NCBI GenBank assembly: GCA_963576565.1
Contig: OY755045.1
Location: forward strand, 43,108,409-43,172,408
DNA from: Aspidapion aeneum
Lineage: Eukaryota > Arthropoda > Insecta > Coleoptera > Brentidae
DNA length: 64,000 nucleotides
Reading direction: 5' to 3'
Shown here piece by piece: positions 10,586 through 22,650 of the stretch; position 1 is the stretch's first letter, and the number at the start of each line of letters is the position of its first letter. The position numbers were made by a program, and so were the translations under genes. The notes below the pieces were generated by a model that saw nothing but the letters and a program-made list of their open reading frames with translations, had not been told where the DNA came from and did no database searches.

Positions 10586-12134
10586 AATTTGTATGATGAG
10601 TTTATGTTGAAAAAAAAAGTCATTCTAACAATAAAAGTACATACAAAAATAGTAAGAAAATAATAATTTTCTTGAAAAAATACTCAAAACAGACATTTTG
10701 GAGAAAAACTAACATATAAGCCTAAATGCAAAAATAAAATCATTAACAAAAATAATTAATATGTATTTGTTCATCAATATCAATATCCCACTATTTTTCC
10801 GTAAGTATTTTTAATGTATGTAATGCTAAAACATTTAAAAAAAAATTTTTTTTAAAACAAATAATTCTTTTTTGAATTTTAATTTTGTAAAAGGTAGTTT
10901 AGAGACCTTTCAAATAATGAACCGAACCGAACCGAACCGAACCCTATTCCTGGTATAAGTAGTTATCGAGATTTCTTAATTTTTGTTAGTACCTACATGT
11001 TTGAGATAAATGGGCAGAATATTTGATTTTCAAAATTTTATTTAAAAAAAAACACACTTAACAGAAAAATTTGACATTTGGGATTATTCATTTTCTTAAT
11101 AAATTTTTTTTTATCAAGATCAGGAAGATGGTCTGCTAAACCTCTGGTTGATTAATTTGAAATGACTCAATTATGATGTGAAGCGCCCTCTAACGGCCAC
11201 AGAGTTGCATCCACAAAAAACCCTGATACCAATTTTTCTGTATCTCAGAAACAGAGCTATTTCAAACAAAAGTAAGTTGCTTTAATTCGGCATATTTAAC
11301 CTTGGTAAACTGTGGTAAGCTGTTGTAAAGACATTTTAACTTTAACTTAAGTTTATTGCTCTAGAAATTACAACTTATAAATTTCCATAGCAAAAGACTT
11401 TTTAGGGACAACCTGTATATGTCAAAGTGACCAAGAAAAGTAAACTATAACTAAATGTTTGTATTTTTAAACTTTAAGCTTAAACAACAAAAATAAAAAA
11501 GTGGACATTTGCCTTATAAATCTTCAACTTGAACTACACTTTCATATGAGTAGGAGAACCAGAAAATGTTTTTTTAATTCTAAACAATTGCTTAACACTT
11601 AACAGAGACCAAACATGAATCTAACAGCCAATTTATGAATGAATTAATTTTCACGATCAGTGTGGGATGTCGATCTAGAATTGTGTGACCAAAATAACCA
11701 CCTTTTTGATAGCATTTATTAGCAAGAATACAAGCAAGCAATTTATAACAGTTTCGAAATTGAATAAGTTACTCCAAGAGGGACAAAGACAACATTAAAA
11801 AATAAGCAGAACTGGGATAAGAGCAAAACTACAGAACAGAAGTGGGTTTGAATGCATAAATATAGATTTCAAAAATGTTATACAAAGATTTTTGAACAAG
11901 TTTGAGCAAGGCACACAATTATTGGTCTCAAGGGGGGAGTTTTAACCCCTAAACCCCACCCCCCACGGCAACATGCCTGCAAATATAACAATTACAAAGA
12001 TATAATTTTATAAATAGACTAGAATATCTTTATTTGATTTCCTACAATGTTTCAAGTCAGAAAAAATATATTGTATAGGTACCCCCATAGGGCGTAAATC
12101 CGAAGGGTGGCTCGATCGCCGATTTCTGTACATC
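10586..12134. other. AT-rich DNA, no gene seen
   Basis: The only clear structure is a run of five GAACC units at about 10918-10943, the same pentamer found in the cores of the foldbacks at 18.8-19.05 and 44.8-45.0 kb. Nothing else was recognised. Confidence 0.5.
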
Positions 12135-12275
12135 AAAAGGAAATACCTAAGGTATTTCCAGGTATTTCCCAGTATTTCCTCTAATTTCGTTGGTATTTCC
12201 TAGTATTTCCCAGTACTTCCTAGTATTCCCAAGTACTTTTCCTAGTATTTCCCAAGTCATTCCTAGTACTTCCTT
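12135..12275. repeat. TATTTCC/ACTTCC short tandem array, block 1
   Basis: A block of about ten imperfect 12-15-bp units such as GGTATTTCCTAGTATTTCC and AGTACTTCC. It is introduced by ACATCAAAAGGAAATACC, whose GGAAATACC is the inverse of the unit. Related blocks are at 12540-12690, 22998-23030 and 23893-24006. Confidence 0.75.
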
Positions 12276-12539
12276 ATGCTACATTACTTTTAAAAAACTT
12301 AAATATCTCGAAAACTAATGAACCGTTTTTAACGAGCATTAAACCAACTGTCATTAAATTCTATGCTGTACAGGGTGTTCCAAGTTGTGTCCACCACTGC
12401 TAACTATGTTACTATTAAAGATAGAAAAAAGTTTAAATTGGGAAACTGGTAGAATTCTTGATGCTCTTTAGGTTGCTCAAATCAAGCATCGCGTTTTCGT
12501 GTTTTTTTTTTAAACATTAATTGAACCGAGGGGTGGTGT

Positions 12540-12705
12540 TTGTACACCAAAAGGAAATACTTACGGTATTTCCTGAGGTATTTCCTCAAATTTCAATGGT
12601 ATTTCCTAGTATTTCCCAAGCACTTCCCGGTATTTCCTATTATATTTCCCAGTACTTGTTAAGTATTTCCTGGTATTTCCCCTAACCTGTACACCCAAAG
12701 CCTGT
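12540..12705. repeat. TATTTCC/ACTTCC short tandem array, block 2
   Basis: Opens with TGTACACCAAAAGGAAATAC and closes with CCTAACCTGTACACC, with units of GGTATTTCC and AGTACTTCC between. The inverted opening and closing phrases suggest a small foldback repeat family rather than a plain microsatellite. Confidence 0.75.
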
Positions 12706-12764
12706 ATTTTGTATAAAATAATTAATAATTCAGAAAAAAATATAATTATAGTATTGTATATTCA

Positions 12765-12767
12765 ATT

Positions 12768-12800
<33 letters not shown>
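12765..12800. repeat. (AT)n microsatellite
   Basis: Uninterrupted AT dinucleotide run. Confidence 0.9.
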
Positions 12801-12802
<2 letters not shown>

Positions 12803-12923
12803 AAAAAACTCAAAAACTCGACAATGCAATGCTCAATTTTTTTTTATTTGACTTTATTTGAAAATAAAATATACAGTACAGCAGCTAGAGTAACGTAATA
12901 AATTGAAAATTTACTTTTCAACA

Positions 12924-12926
<3 letters not shown>

Positions 12927-12996
<70 letters not shown>
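12927..12996. repeat. (AT)n microsatellite
   Basis: Long uninterrupted AT dinucleotide run, ending next to TGTGATTAAAGTGCC. Confidence 0.9.
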
Positions 12997-12998
<2 letters not shown>

Positions 12999-12999
12999 A

Positions 13000-13345
13000 T
13001 TAAAGTGCCGTTTTATCCCTCAGCAAACTGTAGCCCTTTCTTTTCGGTCGGGCTACAATCTTTTGCCTCATGATAAAAAGCACCACTTTAGTCCCTAGGT
13101 ATATAATGTACTATTTCAAGAAAATTAAAAATCTTAATTGAAGAAAATTATCTGTAAAATCATAATTTAATCGAAGAGAAGTATTGCATTTATGCAAGAA
13201 AACAATATCTCCCACTTTCTTGCTTTTAGAAAAATTCCACTTTTTACCAAGAATAAAAACATTCATTTTCTTGAATAAAAACTCCCCGGGACTAAAATTC
13301 TGGGATAAAAAGTACTATTTTAGTCCCTGAAATGGAGGAGTAAAA
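13000..13345. repeat. dispersed repeat with GGATAAAAAGT boxes
   Basis: GTGATTAAAGTGCCGTTTTA near 13000, GATAAAAAGCACCACTTTAG near 13072 and GGGATAAAAAGTACTATTTT near 13302 are variants of one box in both orientations. The same box is at about 46081-46105, and a related end with AACAAATTGTAGCC is near 30585-30625. It is probably a non-autonomous element family, but the ends were not fixed. Confidence 0.4.
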
Positions 13346-14085
13346 TACGTTTTTAGTCACTGAAGTGCAAAAACGTTTTTTATATTATTTTCGGGTAAAA
13401 ATTATAAAAATTTAGGATCAATATATTAAAATTTGCCACAAGTATTTTGTCAAAAGTTTTACCATGAATTTGGGCGTTCCAAATATAAGCAAGTAAAAAT
13501 AAAACTACCCTCCAAAATGACATAAAAAACGCGAAATTTGCTATTTTATTAATTTATTTTTTTTGAGATTTTGGGATAGTCAGTGAGCTGCATGAAAGCC
13601 ACAAACATAAAGGGTGTTTATTTTAAAACTTTCCATCCAAGATTTCTCGAAAGCATACATTTTTTGGAAAAAAAATAAGACACATCAGTTAGTTTATGTA
13701 AGAATTGGTTAAATTTTTTTATATCTTAGAATGCAATATGGCAATAGGTTTTTTAATTCCCTAAATATTTTTGCAAGATGTTATAAAATAAAAGGTTAAC
13801 AACACACAGTCACAATTATTAACAGATCACTTGTATGTTTTGTGTACGTTATATTGTTAAATAAGAGGTTTTTTTTTCAATGAACCAATCTTAACATTTT
13901 TTAGAAAATTATTTAGAGAATTAAACCTTTAAAAAAAGTGCCATACGACCCATATTGTTGATGTAAGTGATTTATATCTCATGAAAGGTATTTATTTTTA
14001 TGGTTTCGAGAAATCTTAGGTAAGAAGATTAAAAATAAATAAAAGAAAGATATCTGAAGGAAAATAGCTGGGTTTGGGTAAAACA

Positions 14086-15352
14086 ACTTATTTAATTAGT
14101 CAACTCTAAGCTTTCGGCACTTCTTCAGCCCAACAAACATTTAAAGTTGTAACGACGAAACCCCAACTAGAAAGAATTTCTTAAAAGTAACCGCAACGTA
14201 CTCCCGCTACGTCTCAGTATACCATACAGCGACGTTATAATTCCCTAAGTGGGGAACCAATTTCTGGTTATAACTACTTGGCCAAGTGTTTAAAGTCACT
14301 GTAGTAACAACTACACTACTACGTCGTAGCCAGGTATCTACTACGTCGTAGAGGCTGTTTTTTTTTCCGTAATGGCATAAAAGTTGCGATGTAGTTGCAA
14401 ATAATATAATCGTTTCTTTTTGGTAGAATTGTTACACAATATGGTGGACACAACAGTAAACAGACTCGCTTAGTTTTTTTGTTTGGTTATGGTTATAATA
14501 TGTACTATGTTATCCAAAAGTGTGAGAATATACGAGCAGAGGATCAAAATTCGAGTGCGACGCAAAGTTTTTTGTATAACATGCATTATATATATTGCAA
14601 AAAACCGGTGCGCCCTTAAAATTGAGCCGTTTTCTGGTAGCTGATGGAATTTTTGTGTTGTGATTTTGGAGGTTATGTTTTCATAATCGACAGTTAACTC
14701 CAACAAATGGTGCTTAAGAAGAGCGTTTTTGGTAAGCTTCAACTAATTTGTTTATAAAATAGTATAGCTCTTTAATATGAGCTCATAAAACGACAACAAA
14801 AATATTAAATTTTCTTTCTTACATAAAAACATGGCGTCCCAAACTATATTCCCTGATAGTCGAAAGGGTTACTTGAAAGTAGTTGCGGCTTTAAAGTTGA
14901 TCCAAAAAGTTATTTTGTCTAAATTGTTACATCATATGTTACTATGATGACACAAACTTTTGTGGTAAAAATTAAAGTTATAATGTAGTTGTCGGATACA
15001 CTTGTTTGGGACTCCAATGAAGCTTAACTTTCTAGTGGTAATTAAGTAGGATATAAAAGTCAGGGCGACTACGAAATAACGACTAAAAAGAAAGTAAAAC
15101 TTTAGCAACGTCCTATTGTGGTAGAGAAGACTATCAGAATCGACTATCAAGAAACAATCCTATGAAGTAGTTTAGAGGGTCGTTTTTACGAAACATCTAC
15201 TATTTCCTGATACTAAATAGTAGTTAGAACTAAAAAGTAACAAATTTTGGTTGGGATCACCACATTTCTACTATAAGAAAGTAGCAAAGCCTTTAGAACA
15301 TGTATGTTAGTTGGGTTGTTAAAGAGCTAACTAATTACCAATAAGTTGTTTG
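14086..15352. mobile_element. inverted-repeat (foldback/MITE) element, about 1.3 kb
   Basis: The left end reads AACAACTTATTTAATTAGTC, then CTCTAAGC and CAGCCCAACAAACAT. The right end, complemented, reads AACAACTTATTGGTAATTAG, then AGCTCTTTAACAACCCAACT. The interior has many short ACTACGTCGTAG- and GTAGTT-type motifs, some palindromic. No transposase is visible. The minus-strand frames at 14470-14742 and 14932-15150 have no recognisable domain and lie inside the element. Confidence 0.5.
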
Positions 15353-15365
15353 ACCGAAACTCAGA

Positions 15366-16204
15366 GATTTTCCTTCAAATTGAATATATAATCCACTAAA
15401 GAAAATAAAAGAAAGATATCTAAAAAGCATTCACACAGAAAAAAATTAGCTTTCACACAGCTCACACTAGGAGGAATAAGTCAAGTATAAAAAGCATTAA
15501 AATCTGTGTTTAAGAAAATGTGGTTTTATTAACACTAGAACAAACAAACAAACAAAAAAATACATAATAAAAACTTATTGAAATAAAAATAGAAGCTAGG
15601 AAAGCGTGAACCATTAGGGCTTCGATATGTTGTTTAGGACCAATCTGAGCCAAAGGGTTAATAATCAGAATGAAAATAATAAAAATATTCTGTGCGGATA
15701 TTGGTTATCAAAATTTCCGACTGGAATATTGTCAATTTTCATACTGGTTCGCGTTAAAGTGTCACTAACATTTGGAAATAAATAAATCTTAACGGTAACA
15801 AGTTTAAAAAATGTGATTTTCGATTGTCCCCAATATCTCGAAAAAGACTCAAGCTGTTCACTCAAAAATTTTTTTGTATGTGCTACTTCCTACCAGTCTA
15901 TGAAAACTACAAATATTTCGCCTGTAAAAAGAGGGCCCTAGAGAGGGGCAAAAATATTTTTGCATCTGTAGTACTTAGCACTGGCTAGAACGTAGGTATA
16001 AAGGGATAAGTATTTCAAAATTTTAACAAAAAAGTAGTAGACTGGTAGTTTTGTTATAATATAGACTGGTAGGTAATAGTACATATTATTATTACAGAAG
16101 CTGAATCATTTCAGAATAAGTCGTTTGGAGATATAAGGGCAATACGTGTATTAAATTTTATCAGCGTAGGTCAAACCGTTCAAAGTTAAAAAAATCATCA
16201 TCAT
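15366..16204. other. intergenic DNA downstream of the 16.2-17.5 kb gene
   Basis: AT-rich sequence, non-coding as far as can be read. It should contain the 3' UTR of the minus-strand gene ending at 16205. No repeat with clear ends was recognised. Confidence 0.4.
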
Positions 16205-17551
16205 CTAGGAATCCACGGTAGTACCGATGTTCCCCGAACTTTCCTCTGGAATCGCTTCCAGTGAGATAAAGAGTTCCTCCAGGTGGGGGTGTGTGCTCTT
16301 TTTTTCCTTCACCACTTTCTCAAAAAATGTTTTAAAATTTATATAGAAACATAGTTCTTTGTTGGGAAACTTTTTTGAGAAATCCAAGTTAATCTGCAAT
16401 ACAAAACATAAAAATCAAAAAGTGTAAAACAGTGCCTATTAGAAATTTGTAATTTTGATAAAATTTGCTTCTGTATAGCGACATTTACTTCAACTTTTCT
16501 GTTCAATTCAATAACCCTCCTGTGAATTTGAGAAAATGTCCCAAATTAATAATATTGTAAACTGTCAGTTTTAAAATTAGATAAAGATACATACCAGTAC
16601 TTCACTTCTGAGATCCCTTAAGATTGGCCATTTATTTAAAAATTGTGCCACAGTCCTTTCTTCATTTACTTCACGTACTGGGTACGTTTTGTTCCATTTC
16701 TCTATAACTTCGGACCAAGGCTCGTTATTTACCTTTAACCATATTAATTCTTGCTTGAAATCTAAAAAAAAATATTAAAACAAACCCTTCTTTTCAACAC
16801 AATAACCATTCATTATAATTTTGTCAACATGCCTTTTTCCAGTTTTGCAATTTTTGAAACTTCTGTCTCGTCTATCGTGTATTCATTTAAACATCTTTTT
16901 TTTGCTCTATTTGTCCTGGATTTTAAAGACTCTCCTGATTTGAAGAGGATATTTCGAGCTTTATCCACTAACTTGCCTTTTGCCCAGACTGATTTTCCTG
17001 TAATTGATAGGGACTTTTTTATTGCTGGCACATAGTATGTGCGACACTTTTCGTTGGTAAATAAGGAAACTATTTTTGCAACTATTATTTGGTAGTCGTT
17101 CTGTCGAAGTCGACTAAAAAAAATAAAACATGTTTATTTATCTGCGGCATTTTTCTGATATTTTTGAAAAAAATTGAGTCATGACAGAACTAAAGTTACT
17201 TAGAACTTATAAGCAAGTTCTGGGAATAAAGGGGGGCACCATTTATTCATTTTTACCAAAACTTACTTTTTAACAATGTAGTTAAAAATATGCTTAATGA
17301 TTATGTACACCAATCTATTTCTATGGGTTTCGTCGAGAAGGTTGTTTGCTTTATAATAGTTTAAAATGCTGAATCCATACGGAGTTGTTTCTAGGAGAGT
17401 TTGCTGAACCAAGCTTCACTAGTAAAAGAATTTATATAATCACACATAAAAATATTAAGGTATATATTTTTAACTTACCCAAAAAGTTTAGAACAACATT
17501 TTCGGGAGTATTCCACTCCCAAAGAAGTTGTTCAATGTTTTTGTTTTCCAT
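16205..17551 (-). CDS. uncharacterised arthropod protein, multi-exon gene
   Basis: Five pieces are supported: exon 1 17551-17479 (ATG, MENKNIEQLLWEWNTPENVV), exon 2 from about 17403 to 17267 (LLETTPYGFSILNYYKANN, then RNRLVYIIIKHIFNYIVK), exon 3 17113-16833 (RLRQNDYQIIVAKIVSLFTN, then RTYYVPAIKKS and AKGKLVDKARNI), exon 4 16761-16595 (FKQELIWLKVNNEPW, then AQFLNKWPILRDL) and exon 5 16393-16205, ending TTVDS and TAG. Junctions 2/3, 3/4 and 4/5 agree in phase. The 3/4 donor is GC (AAAAAG/GCATGT). The layout matches, from memory, a common family of uncharacterised arthropod proteins with a SAM-like N-terminus; the function is unknown. Exon 1 ends in phase 1 at a good GTAAGT but the intron is only about 60-75 bp and does not join exon 2 in the right frame, so an exon may be lost or the copy is decaying. 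Confidence 0.7.
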
Positions 17552-18268
17552 TTAATTGTATAAATCGACAGGCGGCCCGACACGTGCTGCACACACACAC
17601 ACTCCCGAATACATAATGATGAGCCCTTCGGAACAAGTTTGTAAAGGTACCGACTGGTGAAACGAGTCAAGAAAATATCCGAAAAATTATCTCAAAGAAA
17701 GACAATAAGGGGGCCGTTGTCTTGATATTAAATATCTTTTGGCTGCCGGTGTCTAGTTCAAAGAAAATTCGGAGTTTTTTAAATTGAGAAAATTTGCAAA
17801 TTATTTTCTTAATTTGAGAAAAGATTATCCATTGTTATCTCGTTTTAAGAAAATTGGTATTTCTTCAATAAAAATATCTGTTTTTTTTTGTTTGAGTAAT
17901 TATTTTTTTTTATTTTAAGAATGTGTTTTCTTTATGTGAAACAATATATTCAAGATAACTAAAAATCTTGATTTGAGAAACTGCGTTTTGTTTTAAAGCA
18001 CCGAGTCTTCTTTTAAAACTAGATAACAAGAAAAATAAAATATTGTTGCAAAACAGGCTGTTTCGTTAAGTCAAGTCAACTTGCTTTGAGTAAAGATAAT
18101 ATTTTTGAAAAAATAAGTTTTTTAGAATCAAGATAATTTTTTTTTCAACACTCTGAGAAAATTTAGTAAAAGTCTAAAAACATGTTTAGGAAAGGTCTAA
18201 AAATGTATTGGAACAGTGTAGAATATTCTGAAAAAAATCTTAAAATATTTTGGAAAAGTCTAGAGATA
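17552..18268. other. upstream region of the 16.2-17.5 kb gene
   Basis: No second gene is visible. A short (AC)n run sits at about 17590-17602. From about 18165 the phrase GGAAAAGTCTAGA-like is loosely repeated and resumes after the MITE at 18269-18485, near 18490-18550. Confidence 0.4.
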
Positions 18269-18485
18269 AGGGCGTTGCCAGACTAAGCTAGGGTCCGGGC
18301 TGCCCCCCCTATTGACAATTCTATCAACAAAGTGACAAACGAATTCGCAAAAAACATTATGTAGAACAAAGATAGGTGTTCGTTTTTAATTAATTTTTTT
18401 TTTAATTAAAAAGTACTATTAATTTTTTCTTTAGTTATTATATGCTGCCCCATCTCCCCCTATTTTACCGACTGGCGACGCCCTT
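18269..18485. mobile_element. hAT-like MITE with AAGGGCG ends
   Basis: The left tip AAGGGCGTTGCCAGAC pairs with the right tip CTGGCGACGCCCTT. It is inserted in a degenerate TCTAGAAAA-type tandem repeat, with GTCTAGAG before and GTCTGAAA after as a possible decayed 8-bp duplication. No gene inside. Confidence 0.6.
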
Positions 18486-18670
18486 GTCTGAAAGTTTTCA
18501 AAAAAAGTCTAAAAACGTTTAGAAATAGTCTAAACATTTTCCGGAAAAGCGTATATAAATATAATGGCAGCGGCGTAGCTAGAAGTCATGGAGACCCGGG
18601 GCACACAATTTGTGAGGGTCCTCATAAGTCAATCAGAATATAAAATGCTTGTCACAAAAAATTTTGCCAT

Positions 18671-19150
18671 AATAACAAAATGGCTCTGTAATGAAAGCGC
18701 GAGTAACAAAAGTAACAAAAGCGCAAGTGACAAAACCGCAAGTAACAAAAGCGTGAATGTGAAGAACTGGCGCTACGTTTCTGTCCATAGTTAATAGCGG
18801 ATGAATTCTTTCCCGTGAGCCTAGAGGGTGTGATACCGAACTGAACCGAGAAACTTTCCTGACTTCTTTTTCGGGATCCATAAGGGTGTGAATACGAACC
18901 GAACAGAACCACGGTTCAGTTCGATTTGGTTCGGGTCGGTTCGGTTTGGATTAACACGCTCTAGGATCCCGGGAAAAGTCAGGGAAGGTTTATTTTAAAA
19001 AAAAAGCTGGTTCGGTTCGGTTCTTTTCGGTTCGGATTTACACCCTCTAGGATTCCCGGGATAGAAGTCACGATGTACTATGGAAATAAACTTATCGTCC
19101 GTTATACAAATTCGCGCTTTTGTTGCTCGCGCTTTTGTTATCGCCGTATT
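18671..19150. mobile_element. foldback element, AACAAAAGCGCGAGT arms and CCGAACC core
   Basis: The left arm (about 18690-18755) has several copies of AAGCGCGAGTAACAAAAG-like units; the right arm (19111-19142) has the complement, CGCGCTTTTGTTGCTCGCGC. The core (18815-19060) is a set of inverted GAACCGAACC / GGTTCGGTTCGG boxes separated by CCTAGAGGGTGTG and its complement, and contains CTTTCCTGACTTCTTTTTCG. The same core occurs at 44816-45020 in an element whose arms have a different unit (AAAAGATCGAAAAAC). There is no protein gene. Confidence 0.7.
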
Positions 19151-19549
19151 TTAAAGCTAGCTTTTTTAAAGCAAGCTATTTTATAAACCTTATGAACTTT
19201 TTTTTGTTGTTATAATAATAATAAGTGGCGGCTCTTGGCTTTCGCAATAGGTGAAAAATATTCTATAAAGAACTTACCTAAATTCAGTAAAATCCGCGAA
19301 ATCAGGTTGGTAGTAAGTTTACTGTAATGTAATTTAAATGTTACTCCTTGTATGTGAGGCAATTCGTCTATCCATCTATAAAATGTCGAATGTACCCTTT
19401 AATCGTAACCTGTTTATTTATATTAAATATAGGGGACGGCTTTTCAGAGTTCAAAAAGTCTTTGGTTTACAAAAATCAGCTGGACCACCAGTCTATTCTA
19501 TCCACTGTGAGGTTTGATATAAGAAATACTAATTCATAGCAGCGCTTTA

Positions 19550-21655
19550 TCGCCGCCGGCGCCGTCTAGTGCAGGCGCTAAAGGGAGTTTAGTATGCAAA
19601 ATATGAGGACCGCAGTTTGACAATGGATTTTAGCTGAGAATAAGTCACAGATTACAGATCTGGATGTTGCCAAGCCAGTTTTTGGTCCAATTTTTTCCTC
19701 CTACTCTTATAAAATTTCCTGTTAAATGCTCTATAACAAGATAAGATTGGTCTGCAGATTAAAACTTCATAGGCGTCCGTAAATTAAATTAATTTTTACA
19801 AATTTCCAAACACACAAATTAATTTTGTTACAGATTTTTTCAAATTTTGTACACCAGTGTGGAAATCACTGAGGTTTGATAAATGACAAACTGTCCAGCG
19901 ACGTCCATAAATAGGGATCATATATAAAAATAAAATAAATAAAATTATTTTTGTCACATGTATCACCCGATTTTCGTAAAAACCAAGCTCTTTATAAAAT
20001 ATATGCTAAATAGCTGATTGTAGAAAATAAAATTTCTTTTTAAACGACGTGTAACAAGATGCGCTTCATTTAATTTTTAAAACTTTAGGGCCGTCCGGAA
20101 AAAAATACATTTTTAAAAATCATCAAATAAATCACCACACTATAGCCGCAATCTACATTGATAGTCTTCAAATCCCCTGAACCCCCCATCCCCCTTCCCC
20201 AAAAAAAAGATGAAATCCCCCCCCGAAAAAGATTCTAGGTACGGTCCTAGCAGAAAAAATGATCCCTTCTACTCACCTATCCTCCACACCCTTGCGCCCG
20301 TTTTGTGGGTACTAAAAATATTGAAGCACAATTATTTGGTTTGGTAATTTTTAAAAATTGATTTTAATTAAGGACATATTAAAGTTTTATAAATAAAATC
20401 TTTCTAACCTTGTTATACATGGTTAAAAAGGAAATTGTATTTTCCACATTCAAGCAAAATAATTTTTTTTGGTTTTGGTTCGTTTTTTGGAAAATCTGAT
20501 GAAACTAGTGACAAAAATATTTTTATTTTTTAAACGAACCCCATTTACGGACGTCGCTCGACAGTTTCTCATTAATCAAACTCCACTGACTGATACATGG
20601 TAAAAAATGGGAACTTTATTTTGTACAAAAAAGTATGGAATACATCTTTTCCAATTAAGCTCAGTTTCTGAGAAAATTGGATAAAACCTTTAACACAATT
20701 AATTTGTTTGGTTATTTGTAAAAATTGATTTAATTTACGGACGCCTGTGAAGTTTTAATCTGGAAACCAATCTTACAGTATTATACGAATTTCAAAAGGA
20801 AATTTAATTGTCTACATTGGTCTATAAAATACAACTTTTGGGTAAAACCTGTGAGAAACATGTGTTTTTTTTTAATTGTTTTTCATTTTCTCAATAAACG
20901 GACGCCGCTGGAGAGTTTGTAATTAGCCTGACCCCACTGACCTAAACATTGCTAAAAAGAGAATTTTATTGTCTATAATAAAGTCTCAAATAATTTTTAC
21001 CCAAAAAGCCTAGTTCCTGAGATAATTGGATAAAACTTGTAAAAAAATTTAAATTTAATGTTATTTCAAAATTGATTTAATTTACGGACGTCCCTCACTT
21101 GTTAGAGATAACTAATCTTGCCTTGTTATACATCTTTTAAAAGAAAATTTTATTTTCTTCAATAACGTATTGACAAAATTTTTTGATATTGAGAATGGTT
21201 TTTTAATTATTTTACATTACCTCAATAAATGGACGCTGCTGCGCGCTGGAGGGGTTGTCGTTAATCGTACTCCACTGTTTTATATATTATTAAAAAGGAA
21301 ATTTTATTGTCTTTATTAAAGATAATTACATATTTTCCCCTAAGCTTAGTTTTTGATAAAATTTTAAAAAAACCTAAAATAGTTTTGGTGGGTCTGGGGT
21401 GTTTTCGGGGCTTTTTGCAGCTAAAATTTAAAAAACTAATAGGTTAATTGTATTTTAAGGTTAGATTTTACACATTTTTGATGCATTTAGGTATCACCGT
21501 AGCTTTAGGGCTTTAATTTAGTTAAATTATAAAATATTCGAACACTACATACTGTACGAGGAGGGAGGATATTAAAAAATTGGACCGAAAACTGGGTTGC
21601 AGTCCTCATATCTTGCATACTCAACTACCTTCAGCGCCTGCACTAGTCTAGTAGC
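19550..21655. mobile_element. 2.1-kb foldback element filled with satellite-like units
   Basis: About 60 bp at the left (TCTAGTGCAGGCGCTAAAGG, then AGTATGCAAAATATGAGGAC) is inverted at the right (GTCCTCATATCTTGCATAC, then CAGCGCCTGCACTAGTC). Inside, 150-200-bp units with ACGGACGTCGCT or GGACGCCGCTGG run in reverse at 19740-20110 and forward at 20530-21340. A G-rich GGTGGGTCTGGGGTG stretch (about 21388) closes the forward arm. Unit copies also occur at 3527-4120. Confidence 0.7.
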
Positions 21656-21724
21656 GTAAAAATAATTGCCTTAACCAGACAGAATAGCTTATAGAACATA
21701 TATGCCAAATTTTATTGAAATCGG

Positions 21725-21813
21725 TTAAGTATTCAATTCAAATTCAAATTCAAAATAAGCTTTATTGTCAGAAATTTACAAAATCAATTTACAACGTAAG
21801 AATCAACCTATCA
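21725..21813 (-). mobile_element. 3' end scrap of a non-LTR retrotransposon
   Basis: On the minus strand this reads AATTTCTGACAATAAAGCTT followed by a (TTGAATT)n-type tail, the 3' terminus of a LINE of the CR1/jockey kind. It lies next to a second, longer 3' end with the same kind of tail. Confidence 0.6.
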
Positions 21814-22295
21814 AATTCAAATTCAAATTTTCTTTATTCAAGAGAACCTAGCAAAGTTAACAATGTTAAAACTAACCTAGGTTAAGTGAATTGTGTAAAA
21901 AGAGAAAGAAACAGTCCAAAATCAGTTCACTTACTTAACTTTGAAAATTTAACTTATATAATGGTCTAAAAGAAAAAAGAAACTTGAAAAGGTCACTACA
22001 TTTGGTACTATTTTGTTAAAATTAAAATTTTGTTAAGACTTTTTTGTCAAAAATATAAAACCTTAAAATACCAAGCAACATATCCAAAAAATACATTAGT
22101 TACATTAAATTAAAAATTAAAATTAAAATTTAGCAGACACAATGTTTTAAAAATCTTTTGTCAACTCAGTGAATGTCCAAAATAAAAAATACAAAATACA
22201 CTACATTAAATTAAAACTTAACACAATTGCGATACACTGTTTTAAAAAAACAAATCTCTGTCAACTCAGTCGAAGCCCAAAGAAATATAGAAATA

Positions 22296-22480
22296 CAGTC
22301 GAACCTCTATAACTCGAACCTGAAGGGACAACCAAAACAGTTCGAGTTATGGAGAGTTCGAGTTATAGAAACTCGAGTTACATAGGTTAAAATACATGTA
22401 AAAAGTGCAGGGACCGCTTAAAAGGTTCGAGTTATAGAGGGGTTCGAGTTATAGAGGTTCGAGTTAGAAAGGTTCGACTG
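22296..22480. mobile_element. pogo/Tigger-like MITE, copy 2
   Basis: CAGTCGAACCTCTATAACTC at the left and GGTTCGACTG at the right, with TA on both sides. It is nested in the 3' UTR of the minus-strand LINE relic. Confidence 0.85.
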
Positions 22481-22650
22481 TATATATAATTTTATTCTTT
22501 TTTTAATTTTATTTTTATTTGTTTACAAATTAATTCAATAAATATATCTTATTCTTCATTTTAGGTAGTTAAGAAGAGATTTGGAAGCATAAAACAACAA
22601 AAACACAGACAAAACCAATATGGTGAAAAGATGATAAAGAGGCAGGGACC

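Noticed and set aside
16829..17035. Plus-strand frame of 68 codons
   Set aside because: It is the exact antisense of exon 3 of the minus-strand gene, which has splice sites and in-phase neighbours.
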